This document shows, piece after piece, positions 25,244 through 33,826 of a stretch of 62,559 bases of DNA (the first letter of the stretch is position 1; each line of letters starts with the position of its first letter). A program made the position numbers and the translations under genes. The notes under the pieces were generated by a model. It saw only the letters and a list, made by a program, of their open reading frames with translations. It was not told where the DNA came from and made no database searches. The stretch is from an uncultured Clostridia bacterium (lineage in GTDB: Bacteria > Bacillota > Clostridia > Lachnospirales > Cellulosilyticaceae), in the NCBI GenBank assembly GCA_937921505.1, contig CAKZUB010000027.1, positions 1 to 62,559 of the forward strand. The letters run 5' to 3'.

Positions 25244-25723
25244 TTAACCCATTGCATGCACTATCTTATCAATTTTTTCTTCTGAAATTGTCGATATATT
25301 TTCTCGTGTATTACTAGGTTTAGCAATCATTTTAATAATCAATTTTTCCATAAAGTTCATATCTTTAAAGTTATATTCTCCTCCACATGCCTCTTTAGCT
25401 GCTGCACTATTTAAAAGTTCTTGTGGAAATACCGTATTAAGCTGCATATCAGCATTGTCTTCTGTCATACAACTTATAAATAAACCTATCTTTTTTTGTT
25501 TCAATATATCTATATTTTTAGTGCAAAACTCTGTTACTGATTTTTGAATGGTTCCCGCGTAAATAGATCCGCCTATAATAACCTTATCATATTCATTTAA
25601 ATCCACATTTTTTACTTTCTTTAAGTTAATAAGTTCAACTTCTTTCTTCATTTTTCCCTTTAACATTTTAGCACACTTTTCTGCCGCCCCATGATTAGTA
25701 GCATACGCTATGAGTGTTTTCAT
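25244..25723 (-). CDS. Flavodoxin-domain protein (HemG-like)
   Basis: The 159-residue product has the flavodoxin phosphate loop near the N-terminus (YATNHGAAEKCAKML, residues 6-20) and the segment YDKVIIGGSIYAGTIQKSV, characteristic of the menaquinone-dependent protoporphyrinogen-oxidase-like flavodoxin group. No haem genes are nearby, so a general redox role is more likely. Its start overlaps the MarR stop by 4 bp (ATGA). Confidence 0.85.
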   Translation of the reverse strand: MKTLIAYATNHGAAEKCAKMLKGKMKKEVELINLKKVKNVDLNEYDKVIIGGSIYAGTIQKSVTEFCTKNIDILKQKKIGLFISCMTEDNADMQLNTVFPQELLNSAAAKEACGGEYNFKDMNFMEKLIIKMIAKPSNTRENISTISEEKIDKIVHAMG

Positions 25724-26184
25724 ACTTTAAAACCTCCTTTTAATAATTCATCCATTTTAAAAACATTTTCACCTAATTGATACATTCCTTTATATAGATG
25801 ATCTATTTCCTCCTCACTAAGATCTTTATAAAGTTCTTTAAGGAAAGCGATTTCTCTATCTTGTCTCTCTTTGAAGAATACTTTGCATACAGCCGTCACC
25901 TTAAGCCTAATAGCTCTACTATCATGCTTATCTTTTTCTATATGTAAGAAGCCTCTTTGTTCAAGTTTGAGTGCAAGTTGCTTAATATTTTGCCTTGAAC
26001 TTCCCATAAATTCTGCTACCTCATTCAGCCTAGGTGACGTTTCTCCAAATTGTGATATCATTACTATTAAAAACCATTGCTTCATGGTGATATCTTGATT
26101 GTCTCTATCACCTATCATTTGCAACCTATTAGCTAGCAAAAATATACTACCAAATATAAACTGTTTTTTATTGACTTCTTCCAT
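25720..26184 (-). CDS. MarR-family transcriptional regulator
   Basis: The 154-residue winged-helix protein has the recognition region SSRQNIKQLALKLEQRGFLHIEKDKHDSRA cut here into its parts: helix MGSSRQNIKQLALKLEQ and wing KDKHDSRAIRLKVT. That is the typical MarR layout. It is the first gene of the redox operon. A palindrome overlapping the -10 of its promoter suggests autoregulation. Confidence 0.9.
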   Translation of the reverse strand: MEEVNKKQFIFGSIFLLANRLQMIGDRDNQDITMKQWFLIVMISQFGETSPRLNEVAEFMGSSRQNIKQLALKLEQRGFLHIEKDKHDSRAIRLKVTAVCKVFFKERQDREIAFLKELYKDLSEEEIDHLYKGMYQLGENVFKMDELLKGGFKV

Positions 26185-26261
26185 TGTTTGAGTACCTCTT
26201 CTTTAACATTGTAATTTAAGTTATCTAAAGTATTACTCAAATAGGTAATAAATTGCCTATA

Positions 26262-26297
26262 CAAGTAATATATTACCTGTTTTTAATTATTTGTCAA
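26262..26297 (-). promoter_or_regulatory. Promoter and operator of the MarR-flavodoxin operon
   Basis: On the minus strand: exact -35 TTGACA (26297-26292), 16-bp spacer, -10 TAATAT (26275-26270). An 18-bp imperfect palindrome (26262-26279, 8 of 9 pairs) covers the -10. A related AGGTAATA word lies at about 26233. Confidence 0.75.
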
Positions 26298-26424
26298 TAT
26301 GATATTTGGCATCTCTAGTTATTTGCCTAATACAATAGCATTTGTATATTGCTCAAGAAATGTAAAATCTGAAATTGAATTATTCCTTATGTTAGTATTT
26401 TTATCTTTACACTCTATTACCAAG

Positions 26425-27033
26425 CTATATAAATAACTTTTGTCCTAGCATTACAAAACTTTGCAATGTCATAAATGCTTTAACATCTATTTTAACATTA
26501 CTCATCAAAAGGGCTTTAGCTTCTTCCCTAGAGATCAAAAAAGCTTCTATATCTTCATCTTCCTCAAGATACTCATCTGTAAGTGTCCCTGTACAGGTAC
26601 AATAAATGAGTGCTGCTGATTCCTCGGTCATTCCTGCTGACATATAAACCTTATGGTTACTCAAGTTTTCATTAATCTCGAGTACTGTGAGCCCTGTTTC
26701 TTCTTGTAACTCTCTCTTTAATGCCACTTTTATTTCTTCCCCGGAGTCAATAAGTCCTGCTGGAAGTTCATAAACATAATCATTAAGAGGCACTCTAAAC
26801 TGTCTAATAAGCACCAAGCATTGACTGGGTTGATGCAGCGCGGCTACCACAACTGCATCTATTTCATCTTCTTTTTTATCAAAATATTGCTCTTTTAGTG
26901 TTATATCATTTTTTCTTGAAGCAATCATCCAGTGCTTGATCTTACCCTTCTTATTCTCATACGCTGCATCATAGAGACTTAAGAACTTTGTTTCTTTTAA
27001 GCATGTGAGACTTTTTATTGTATTTTGATTCAT
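26425..27033 (-). CDS. Nudix hydrolase (ADP-ribose pyrophosphatase type)
   Basis: The 202-residue product contains a full Nudix box, from GLIDSGEE through RELQEETGL. The preceding segment VLIRQFRVPLNDYVYELPAG resembles ADP-ribose pyrophosphatases (NudF-like). It would hydrolyse ADP-ribose or a related nucleoside diphosphate. It is a stand-alone gene between the redox operon and the M32 peptidase gene, on the same strand as both. Confidence 0.88.
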   Translation of the reverse strand: MNQNTIKSLTCLKETKFLSLYDAAYENKKGKIKHWMIASRKNDITLKEQYFDKKEDEIDAVVVAALHQPSQCLVLIRQFRVPLNDYVYELPAGLIDSGEEIKVALKRELQEETGLTVLEINENLSNHKVYMSAGMTEESAALIYCTCTGTLTDEYLEEDEDIEAFLISREEAKALLMSNVKIDVKAFMTLQSFVMLGQKLFI

Positions 27034-27064
27034 TTTAATCCTTTACCCTTCTTTACCTTTTTCA

Positions 27065-27115
27065 CTAGAAATAAAACCGTCTTTTTAGGTCATCTTTATC
27101 AAAGATGATAAAGAC
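27065..27115 (-). terminator. Terminator overlapping the end of the M32 peptidase gene
   Basis: A CGTCTTT...AAAGACG closing stem with an inner ATCTTT/AAAGAT stem, then GGTTTTATT on the minus strand. Its 5' half lies within the last codons of the gene. Confidence 0.6.
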
Positions 27116-28583
27116 GACTATATTTATTTTGATAGTAATCAATAATTGGTTTGACATCAATATCACTCTTACAAACATCTTTTATAAGCTCAGCAGATGT
27201 TTTCATTTTTCCAAAACGATGTATATTATTCCTTAACCAATCCTTTATAATGTCTAACCTTTGCTCTTTTAATAAATAATCAATAGTACCTACTTCTTTT
27301 TCCATCTGTGCTGCAAACTGTCCGCCATATATGTTGCCAAGTGCATAGGAAGGAAAATAACCAAAGGAGCCATCCGCCCAATGGCAATCTTGCAGTACGC
27401 CATCAGTATCTGTTTTTGGAACAATCCCTAAGTACTTTTTCATCTTTTCTCTCCAGGCTTGTGGTAAGTCTTTAACTTGCAAGTCTCCTGTAAATAAATC
27501 TTTTTCAAGCTCAAACCTAAGTATAATATGAAGATTATAAGTGAGTTCATCTGCTTCTACCCGAATAAGTGAAGGTTCAACAATGTTAATTGCCTTATGA
27601 AATAATTCTAACTCAATAGCCTTAAACTCCGGAAATATTTCTCCAACTTTACTATAAATAGGCTCCCAAAAACGAATGTTCTTACCTAAAATATTTTCAT
27701 AAAGTCTTGATTGACTCTCATGTATACCCATACAAGTACCTACTGCCAGAGGTGTTTTGATAAGTGATGGAGAAATGTTTTGTTCATAAATACCATGTCC
27801 TCCCTCGTGAATAACACCAAATAAACAACTTTTAATATCTTTCTTATCATAACGCGTTGTTACTCTTACGTCATAGGGCGCTGTACCTGTTGTAAAGGGG
27901 TGCTCGCTTTTATCAAGCCTGCCACAATCAAAATCATAGCCAATATATTTAAGAATATACTCTGATAATTCTTTTTGCTTATACTCCTCAAAATTACCAA
28001 GTAATTTAGAATCATCTACTCTTTCTTTATGACTAATACTTTCTACTAAAGGAACAATTCCTTTTTTCAATTCTTCAAAGAGATTATTTATTTTATCACT
28101 AGATAAACCTGTTTCAAAATTATCTAACATCACATCATAAACATTTTGGTTTGAGTCTATATGTGCTGCCATTTCTTTATTATAGACTACAATTTTTTCA
28201 AGATAAGGTCTGAAACTTTCAAAATCATTATTACGTTTTGCCTCTTCCCAAACCATTTCTGACTTTGCTGTATGTGAAGTATACTCATTATAGAGCTTCT
28301 CTGGAATATTTTTAGATCTTTCATAAGTTCTTTTTAAATCCTTTAAACTCTTTTTCATGATATCATCGAGTTTTTCATCGTGTTCAAAAGTCTCAATAAA
28401 GTCTTTCACCTGATCTGATATACTCATTTTAAAACTTTCAGTTGATAATGTGCTAATAGCAGCTATATGTGTATCTACTGCATTTTTGGGTGCCTTTGTC
28501 TTAAGATCCCACTGCATAAGTTGAACAGCGTGATTTAAATCACACATTTTAGACATATACTCTCTTAATAATTCAACCTTCAT
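27099..28583 (-). CDS. M32 family metallocarboxypeptidase (carboxypeptidase Taq type)
   Basis: The 494-residue length fits family M32. The zinc motif is HEGGHGIYEQ (HEXXH), and the downstream GIHESQSRLYEN carries the third ligand Glu. DVRVTTRYDKKDIKSCLFGV precedes the motif as in the family. It removes C-terminal residues from peptides in the cytosol; there is no signal peptide. Strong AAAGGAG ribosome site. Confidence 0.93.
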   Translation of the reverse strand: MKVELLREYMSKMCDLNHAVQLMQWDLKTKAPKNAVDTHIAAISTLSTESFKMSISDQVKDFIETFEHDEKLDDIMKKSLKDLKRTYERSKNIPEKLYNEYTSHTAKSEMVWEEAKRNNDFESFRPYLEKIVVYNKEMAAHIDSNQNVYDVMLDNFETGLSSDKINNLFEELKKGIVPLVESISHKERVDDSKLLGNFEEYKQKELSEYILKYIGYDFDCGRLDKSEHPFTTGTAPYDVRVTTRYDKKDIKSCLFGVIHEGGHGIYEQNISPSLIKTPLAVGTCMGIHESQSRLYENILGKNIRFWEPIYSKVGEIFPEFKAIELELFHKAINIVEPSLIRVEADELTYNLHIILRFELEKDLFTGDLQVKDLPQAWREKMKKYLGIVPKTDTDGVLQDCHWADGSFGYFPSYALGNIYGGQFAAQMEKEVGTIDYLLKEQRLDIIKDWLRNNIHRFGKMKTSAELIKDVCKSDIDVKPIIDYYQNKYSRLYHL

Positions 28584-28647
28584 TTATATGCTCCTTTACA
28601 AACTCATTAATATATTACGTTCTTAAAATCTAGCTGTTTATACTTTA

Positions 28648-29277
28648 TTATTTTTTGCCTGTTAAATAGTAAACGGCTATCTGTGTTCTATGGCTTAGAG
28701 AAGCTTTATCTAGTATAGCACTAATATGATTTTTAACTGTACCTTCACTGATAAATAGCTTGCTGGCAATTTCTTTATTGGATAACCCTTCGGCCACTGC
28801 GCCAATAACTTCTCCTTCTCGTTGTGTAAATAGACTCTCATTAAATCCTGAATTTTTAAGATGCCCCTGCCCAGTTATTTTGTCAAATATACAATCATCT
28901 AATACATTGATTCCATTATAAAGTGCTTTTATCATTTGTTTAATTTTATCTGGTGTATGATTTTTTATAAGATATCCTCTTGCCCCATTTGCAAGTGCTT
29001 TTTGTATCCTTTCATCATCATCAAAAGTTGTTAGAACAAGTACTTTCCCTAGTTCATTAGTTGTTATCTCTTTTGTAGCAGTTATGCCGTTCATAATAGG
29101 CATTTCAAGATCCATAAGAATAATATCTGTCTTGTAACACTTGGCAAGCTCAATGGCTTCTTTGCCATTTGCAGCGGTTCCAATCACTTCAAATGCTTCA
29201 TCTAATTCAAATATAATTTTAAGCCCATCTCTTACAAAATCACTATCATCAGCAATAATAAGTCTAATTCTATCCAC
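28648..29277 (-). CDS. NarL/FixJ-type response regulator
   Basis: The likely start is GTG 29277 (VDRIRLIIADD), spaced 10 nt from GGGGAG; a GTG at 29286 is too close to that site. The receiver domain has the acidic pair in IIADDSD and the phosphorylation Asp in DIILMDLEMPIMNG. The C-terminal LuxR-type helix-turn-helix is FTQREGEVIGAVAEGLSNKE through SEGTVKNHISAIL. It overlaps the kinase gene, and both follow the exporter genes in one operon. Confidence 0.92.
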   Translation of the reverse strand: MDRIRLIIADDSDFVRDGLKIIFELDEAFEVIGTAANGKEAIELAKCYKTDIILMDLEMPIMNGITATKEITTNELGKVLVLTTFDDDERIQKALANGARGYLIKNHTPDKIKQMIKALYNGINVLDDCIFDKITGQGHLKNSGFNESLFTQREGEVIGAVAEGLSNKEIASKLFISEGTVKNHISAILDKASLSHRTQIAVYYLTGKK

Positions 29278-30415
29278 GCTTTTCACTCTCCCCTAGCGGC
29301 AGCAACATATTTATTTGAAAACCTACCTCTGAAGCAATGTCTAATGTTCCTCCCATGGCTCTAACACGTTCCTTCATACCGGAAAGTCCCATTCCTTCTT
29401 TTATACTTTTACATCCCTTTCCATTATCTTTAATAGTGCATCTTATAAGTTTATTAAATACACAAATGTAGATAGCAATTGTATCGCAGTGCGCATATTT
29501 AAGAGCATTTGAAAAAGCTTCTATTGTATTATCTAACAAAAGTCCCCATATAGCTTCTGATAGACTATTCTTCTCTCCTTCATACTTAAAATCCACATTT
29601 ATATTATATTTTGCTTTAAAATCTGTACATAACTTTTTAAACTGCACATATTTCATTTCACCAACCTGTGGTTTTTCTCTTCTTAAGATAGCCCTTATTT
29701 CATCCATACTTTGTCTAAGATTTTCAATGACATCCTGAAGTTTCTCTTTGGTTTGTTCTGGTTTTTTATCTATAAGAAGTTTACAAGCTTCAAGCTGAAA
29801 AATAGACCCATTAATGCTGTGTCCTATTTTATCATGTAATGATTGTGAGAGTCTGCTTTTCTCTTCCAATCTTTCATTTTCGTAAACTAAAGCAAATTTT
29901 TCAATATCTCCTCTATGCCTTAAGTCTTGCTTATTAATCATCTTTTGAAGTGAGGCCTCTGTATTTAAAAGGGTGTTTAAGTAGTTTTTATAACTTTTTA
30001 TAATAACATAGTGTTGATAATATAATCCAATTATAAATAAGCAAACTATAAGATAGATTAGTTTATTTTGAGATCCTACTACTCCTAGCAGTGAAACAAA
30101 ATACATTTTTGAGTCACTGCTTAGTAAGACGATTGCATCTAGTACAATAATAGGCAAAAGTAAATAATAGGTCTCTCCAAACCCAAAAATGAGAACGAGC
30201 ATTAATCCTACGGCAATACCTAGTAAAATGCATTTAAGCTTATGAGTTAACTCATAAGCTATAAGTACACTTATTAATACAAATAATAAAGGAATCTGAG
30301 CAAATTGTTCTCCACTTAGAATGTCTTCTTTTGAAAAAATGAAATAAATAGTTGCCATCGTCAAGATAATCAACTTGATAATCCCAAAATAAAAGTCATT
30401 TACCTTATTCTCCAT
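29270..30415 (-). CDS. Sensor histidine kinase (NarX/DesK-like HisKA_3)
   Basis: The start is ATG 30415 (MENKVNDFYFGII), behind AAGGAG; the frame to 30451 lacks a ribosome site. The N-terminal half has about five or six transmembrane segments with little extracellular sequence. The phosphate-accepting His is in RLSQSLHDKIGHSINGSIF. The ATPase domain has LLLDNTIEAFSNALKYAH and DNGKGCKSIKEGMGLSGMKE. The intramembrane sensor type fits sensing of membrane-active compounds, as in many exporter-linked kinases. Confidence 0.9.
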   Translation of the reverse strand: MENKVNDFYFGIIKLIILTMATIYFIFSKEDILSGEQFAQIPLLFVLISVLIAYELTHKLKCILLGIAVGLMLVLIFGFGETYYLLLPIIVLDAIVLLSSDSKMYFVSLLGVVGSQNKLIYLIVCLFIIGLYYQHYVIIKSYKNYLNTLLNTEASLQKMINKQDLRHRGDIEKFALVYENERLEEKSRLSQSLHDKIGHSINGSIFQLEACKLLIDKKPEQTKEKLQDVIENLRQSMDEIRAILRREKPQVGEMKYVQFKKLCTDFKAKYNINVDFKYEGEKNSLSEAIWGLLLDNTIEAFSNALKYAHCDTIAIYICVFNKLIRCTIKDNGKGCKSIKEGMGLSGMKERVRAMGGTLDIASEVGFQINMLLPLGESEKRG

Positions 30416-30505
30416 GCCAAAGAAGCTCCTTCTATTTGAGTTAAAATCCATTCTTATTCTATTGTATCAACTTTAATACATAGTGACAACATTTAAAATC
30501 TTATT

Positions 30506-31708
30506 TCAATTATAATTTCTTCTAGATTTAAACCCTAACAAAGATACAGATAAGAAAAATAATGCAAGTGCTCCTATAACCCAACCATATTGGTAAAGCA
30601 CCTCCTCATTGCCTCGCAAGGCTCCTCCCGCTGCAATAACAAACCACCTTTGTGGTAAAAGCATCGCTACATTTTGCATCCATGTCGGTGCTGCCTCAAA
30701 TGGAAAATAAAGTCCTGAGAGCATATTTGCTATAAGGATAAGTGCAAATCCTACATAGTTAGCTGTAGCTATATCATCAAAGAAACTCATACTGCAAATA
30801 CTTACACAAGTAAGCACTGATCCAAGCCCAAATACAAGAAATCCCATAATCCATATGCTTATACCTAAATCACTTTGGACTATCACTTTAACGCCCATCA
30901 TAATAAGCCCTGTCTGAAAGGCAAGTGACCCTATTGCAAGAATTACTTTTACTGCTATATAGCTTAGCATGCTTGTATTTGTAAGCTGTATTCTTTTTAA
31001 TACGCGGTTATGCTTTTCTTTAATAAAGAGGCCTACAATAAAGTTATTACTAAATATTAAGGTCATTGTTATTGCTGCAACAAATAAGCTTAATGAAAAA
31101 GAATAGTCTTTTTTATCTTGAGCTGCTAATTCTCCCTCTTTACCTAATATTACGACTTCGCTCTTTGTTTCATTCTTTTTTGATTGTTCTATTAAATCAT
31201 TAAGTGTTTCTTGTTTTCCTTGCGCTATTTTTGAAAAGACTAAAAATTTGCCTGTGATGCTGTTTAGATGGGCGTCTAATAATTTTACCCTCTCATCTGT
31301 ACCTGTATCAAAAAGTATTAGTATTTCCTTAACGTCTCCTTGTAAAATATTTGCCTCAAAGTCACTTGGAATGTAGATAAAACTGCTCATAATCGATTTG
31401 TTAGCTGTTTTTATAAAAAAGGCTTTTATTTCTTCACTACTCATTCCTTCTTCCTTAGCTACTTCAACTATCATTGAATTATCTTTTTGTAAATCATTAA
31501 TGAGCTCCCTAGATAGCATTGTCTTAGATTCATCTACTACTAGAACATTCATTTTAAACTCATATCCTTGATCTTCGCCTTCTTCTACACTTGTTAAGTT
31601 GAGTATTAGCGTACTTAAAATTGGAATAAGTATAATCAAAAAAAGTGTTTGCTTACTTCTAAGGACTAATTTAACATTTGCCTTTAGCATTATCCAAAGT
31701 CCATGCAT
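30506..31708 (-). CDS. ABC-2 type transporter permease
   Basis: A 400-residue protein with one N-terminal helix, a large extracytoplasmic region (about residues 40-205) and five or six helices in the C-terminal half. The C-terminal block, with SGLYFPFEAAPTWMQNVAMLLPQRW, is typical of ABC2_membrane_3. It overlaps the preceding permease gene by one base and would form a heterodimer with it. Confidence 0.9.
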   Translation of the reverse strand: MHGLWIMLKANVKLVLRSKQTLFLIILIPILSTLILNLTSVEEGEDQGYEFKMNVLVVDESKTMLSRELINDLQKDNSMIVEVAKEEGMSSEEIKAFFIKTANKSIMSSFIYIPSDFEANILQGDVKEILILFDTGTDERVKLLDAHLNSITGKFLVFSKIAQGKQETLNDLIEQSKKNETKSEVVILGKEGELAAQDKKDYSFSLSLFVAAITMTLIFSNNFIVGLFIKEKHNRVLKRIQLTNTSMLSYIAVKVILAIGSLAFQTGLIMMGVKVIVQSDLGISIWIMGFLVFGLGSVLTCVSICSMSFFDDIATANYVGFALILIANMLSGLYFPFEAAPTWMQNVAMLLPQRWFVIAAGGALRGNEEVLYQYGWVIGALALFFLSVSLLGFKSRRNYN

Positions 31709-32853
31709 TATGCTTCCCTCCTTGTGTACATATAGGTTAGACCAACTGTAATAGATAAAAGGGTAGTCATAGTCAGTATAACTAAAGTTGTCCCTAGATA
31801 CTGACTGCTTCCTTTAGTTGATAATTCAACCAAAGTACGGTTCAGGTAGTAGAGAGGTGATAAATGTACAATATCTTCACTTATAAAATTATACATATAC
31901 GTTTGAAAACTGCCTCCTGTAAAGCCAAATACGAATGCGCCTATATACATAAACATATTAATAATTGTGCTGCTTTTAATGAGTAAAGTAAGCATTGTTC
32001 CAAAAGCACTGACTGCTATAACCTCAAATAGCAATACCATTCCTGATAAAAAGAGCTTATCTCCCCAGTTTACATTTAAAAGCAGTGTAGACACCACGAT
32101 CGCTATACCTACTTGCACACACAGAGCAACCACATTAGGTATAAATCTTCCCATGAAAAGTATGGCAGGCTTTACATTTGCAAGTTTTATTCTATTAGAA
32201 ACATTATTTTTACGTTCAGCCTCTGTTAGTGCAACCACACATGAAATGCCCATCCATATAATAAAGACGATTTGAACAATACCATAATAATCTTGAGATC
32301 TTGGGATAGGATCTACCTCAAGATGCTCCTTCTTAACCCAATCTTCTTGTCCTTCCCTATTACTAAAAGGCTGCATCTGTATCATACCTTCACTTGCAGC
32401 GATCACTCGATTTTGTACACTGTAAGCTATCATGGTTTTAAGTCCATCATAGAAATGCATACTGCCCTTAAAACTACTTTCAAAAATCATGGCATTGATA
32501 TTAATATCTTCTTGATTATAAATCGTATACCGTTCATCGTTCAGCGTAAGGTAACTGACTATCTCACTATTTGAAAGTGCCTGCATCCCCTCTTTTTGGT
32601 TCATAGGCTTTAGAATCATACCATTTGCCTCATATTGTTCTTTAAAAACAGGAAAATAACTTGCAATATTGCTGCCACTTTCAATTTTGTAACCAACTGT
32701 AAAAGGCTGCATCTCAACTTTTTTTCCGAAATCATTAGCCAACGCACTTGATAAAATAAGAATAAGCACAATAGGCAAAAGGCACATAAACATAAAGGAT
32801 ATTTTATTTCTTATTAAAAGTTTTGCATTATTTTTGATTAAGATAAGTAACAT
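31708..32853 (-). CDS. ABC-2 type transporter permease
   Basis: The start ATG 32853 (MLLILIKNNAKLLIRNKIS) begins 1 nt after the ATPase stop, with GAGGAGG spaced correctly; a frame from 32874 would overlap more. It has the same layout as its partner: one N-terminal helix, an outer domain and a C-terminal multi-helix block. Export substrate is unknown. Confidence 0.9.
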   Translation of the reverse strand: MLLILIKNNAKLLIRNKISFMFMCLLPIVLILILSSALANDFGKKVEMQPFTVGYKIESGSNIASYFPVFKEQYEANGMILKPMNQKEGMQALSNSEIVSYLTLNDERYTIYNQEDININAMIFESSFKGSMHFYDGLKTMIAYSVQNRVIAASEGMIQMQPFSNREGQEDWVKKEHLEVDPIPRSQDYYGIVQIVFIIWMGISCVVALTEAERKNNVSNRIKLANVKPAILFMGRFIPNVVALCVQVGIAIVVSTLLLNVNWGDKLFLSGMVLLFEVIAVSAFGTMLTLLIKSSTIINMFMYIGAFVFGFTGGSFQTYMYNFISEDIVHLSPLYYLNRTLVELSTKGSSQYLGTTLVILTMTTLLSITVGLTYMYTRREA

Positions 32854-32854
32854 C

Positions 32855-33625
32855 TTATAGAGCCTCCTCACCATAATCTCTTAAGTTTTTACCTGTAAGC
32901 TTTAAGAAAACTTGTTCTAAAGACATATCCGTACCTTGTGCAGCTACAAGACTTATAAGCTCTTCTTTTGTGCCAAGTGCTATGATTTTCCCTTTATCCA
33001 TTATAGCAATTCTATCGCACAGCGCCTCAACTTCTTCCATATAGTGACTGGTATAAATAATAGTTGTCCCTATCTTATTCATAGCTTTAATCTTTTCTAA
33101 AATAAAATTTCGGGACTGCGGATCAATAGCTACTGTAGGTTCATCAAAAATCATAAGTTCTGGCTGATGTGCAATTGCACAAGCTATATTAAGCCTTCTT
33201 TTCATACCTCCTGAAAAAGTTTTAGCAAGTCCATTTCTATTCTCCGTAAGGCCTACAAAATCCAGTGCATTTTCTATTGCCTTTTTAAGCGGCTTACCTT
33301 TTAATCCATATAGTCCTGCAAAAAGTTCGATATTTTCCCAGGCTTTTAAATCACCATGAATAGCAATTTCTTGTGGAACGAGTCCTAAATTTTGTTTTAT
33401 CTTTGACATTTCCTTTTTTGTATTATAATCAAACACTGTAATTTCACCCACTGTAGGTTTTGTCATAGAACAGATCATATTAATTGTTGTACTTTTACCG
33501 GCTCCATTAGGCCCTAAAAGTCCAAATACTTCTCCCTGTTTTACTTCTAGTGTGATGTAATCCACTACCGTTTTTTGGTCGTATTTCTTAGTTACGCCTT
33601 CTAATCTTAAAATTGTTGGTTTCAT
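32855..33625 (-). CDS. ABC-2 exporter ATPase
   Basis: A 256-residue ATPase with Walker A GPNGAGKST, signature TFSGGMKRRLNIACAIA and Walker B ELMIFDEPTVAIDP. This is the NatA/CcmA-like type used by antibiotic, peptide or lipid exporters. It is the first gene of an ATPase-permease-permease-kinase-regulator operon, a layout common in self-regulated resistance exporters of Firmicutes. Confidence 0.92.
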   Translation of the reverse strand: MKPTILRLEGVTKKYDQKTVVDYITLEVKQGEVFGLLGPNGAGKSTTINMICSMTKPTVGEITVFDYNTKKEMSKIKQNLGLVPQEIAIHGDLKAWENIELFAGLYGLKGKPLKKAIENALDFVGLTENRNGLAKTFSGGMKRRLNIACAIAHQPELMIFDEPTVAIDPQSRNFILEKIKAMNKIGTTIIYTSHYMEEVEALCDRIAIMDKGKIIALGTKEELISLVAAQGTDMSLEQVFLKLTGKNLRDYGEEAL

Positions 33626-33676
33626 TTAAATCCCCTCCATATTGCTATCATACGCCTTCCTCTCTTGTTTTGTAAG

Positions 33677-33713
33677 TGTATAATGATAGATTGACCTATG
33701 ACAAAAGTCATAG
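33677..33713 (-). promoter_or_regulatory. Exporter operon promoter with palindromic operator
   Basis: On the minus strand: -35 TTGTCA (33704-33699), 16-bp spacer, -10 TATACA (33682-33677). A perfect palindrome CTATGAC-AAAA-GTCATAG (33696-33713) overlaps the -35. It is a good candidate for binding the operon's own response regulator. Confidence 0.65.
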
Positions 33714-33826
33714 ATTGGCATAATAAATTTTCATAGAACAAATTAAGCATTATTAATTCTTTAACTTTTTTCCATTTTATGTTATATTTATAGAGCCTTA
33801 CCATTTAAATTAAGGAGGAATATTTA

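Noticed and set aside
33622..33804. 60-codon minus-strand frame upstream of the exporter ATPase
   Set aside because: It spans the exporter promoter and operator and has no convincing ribosome site or similarity.
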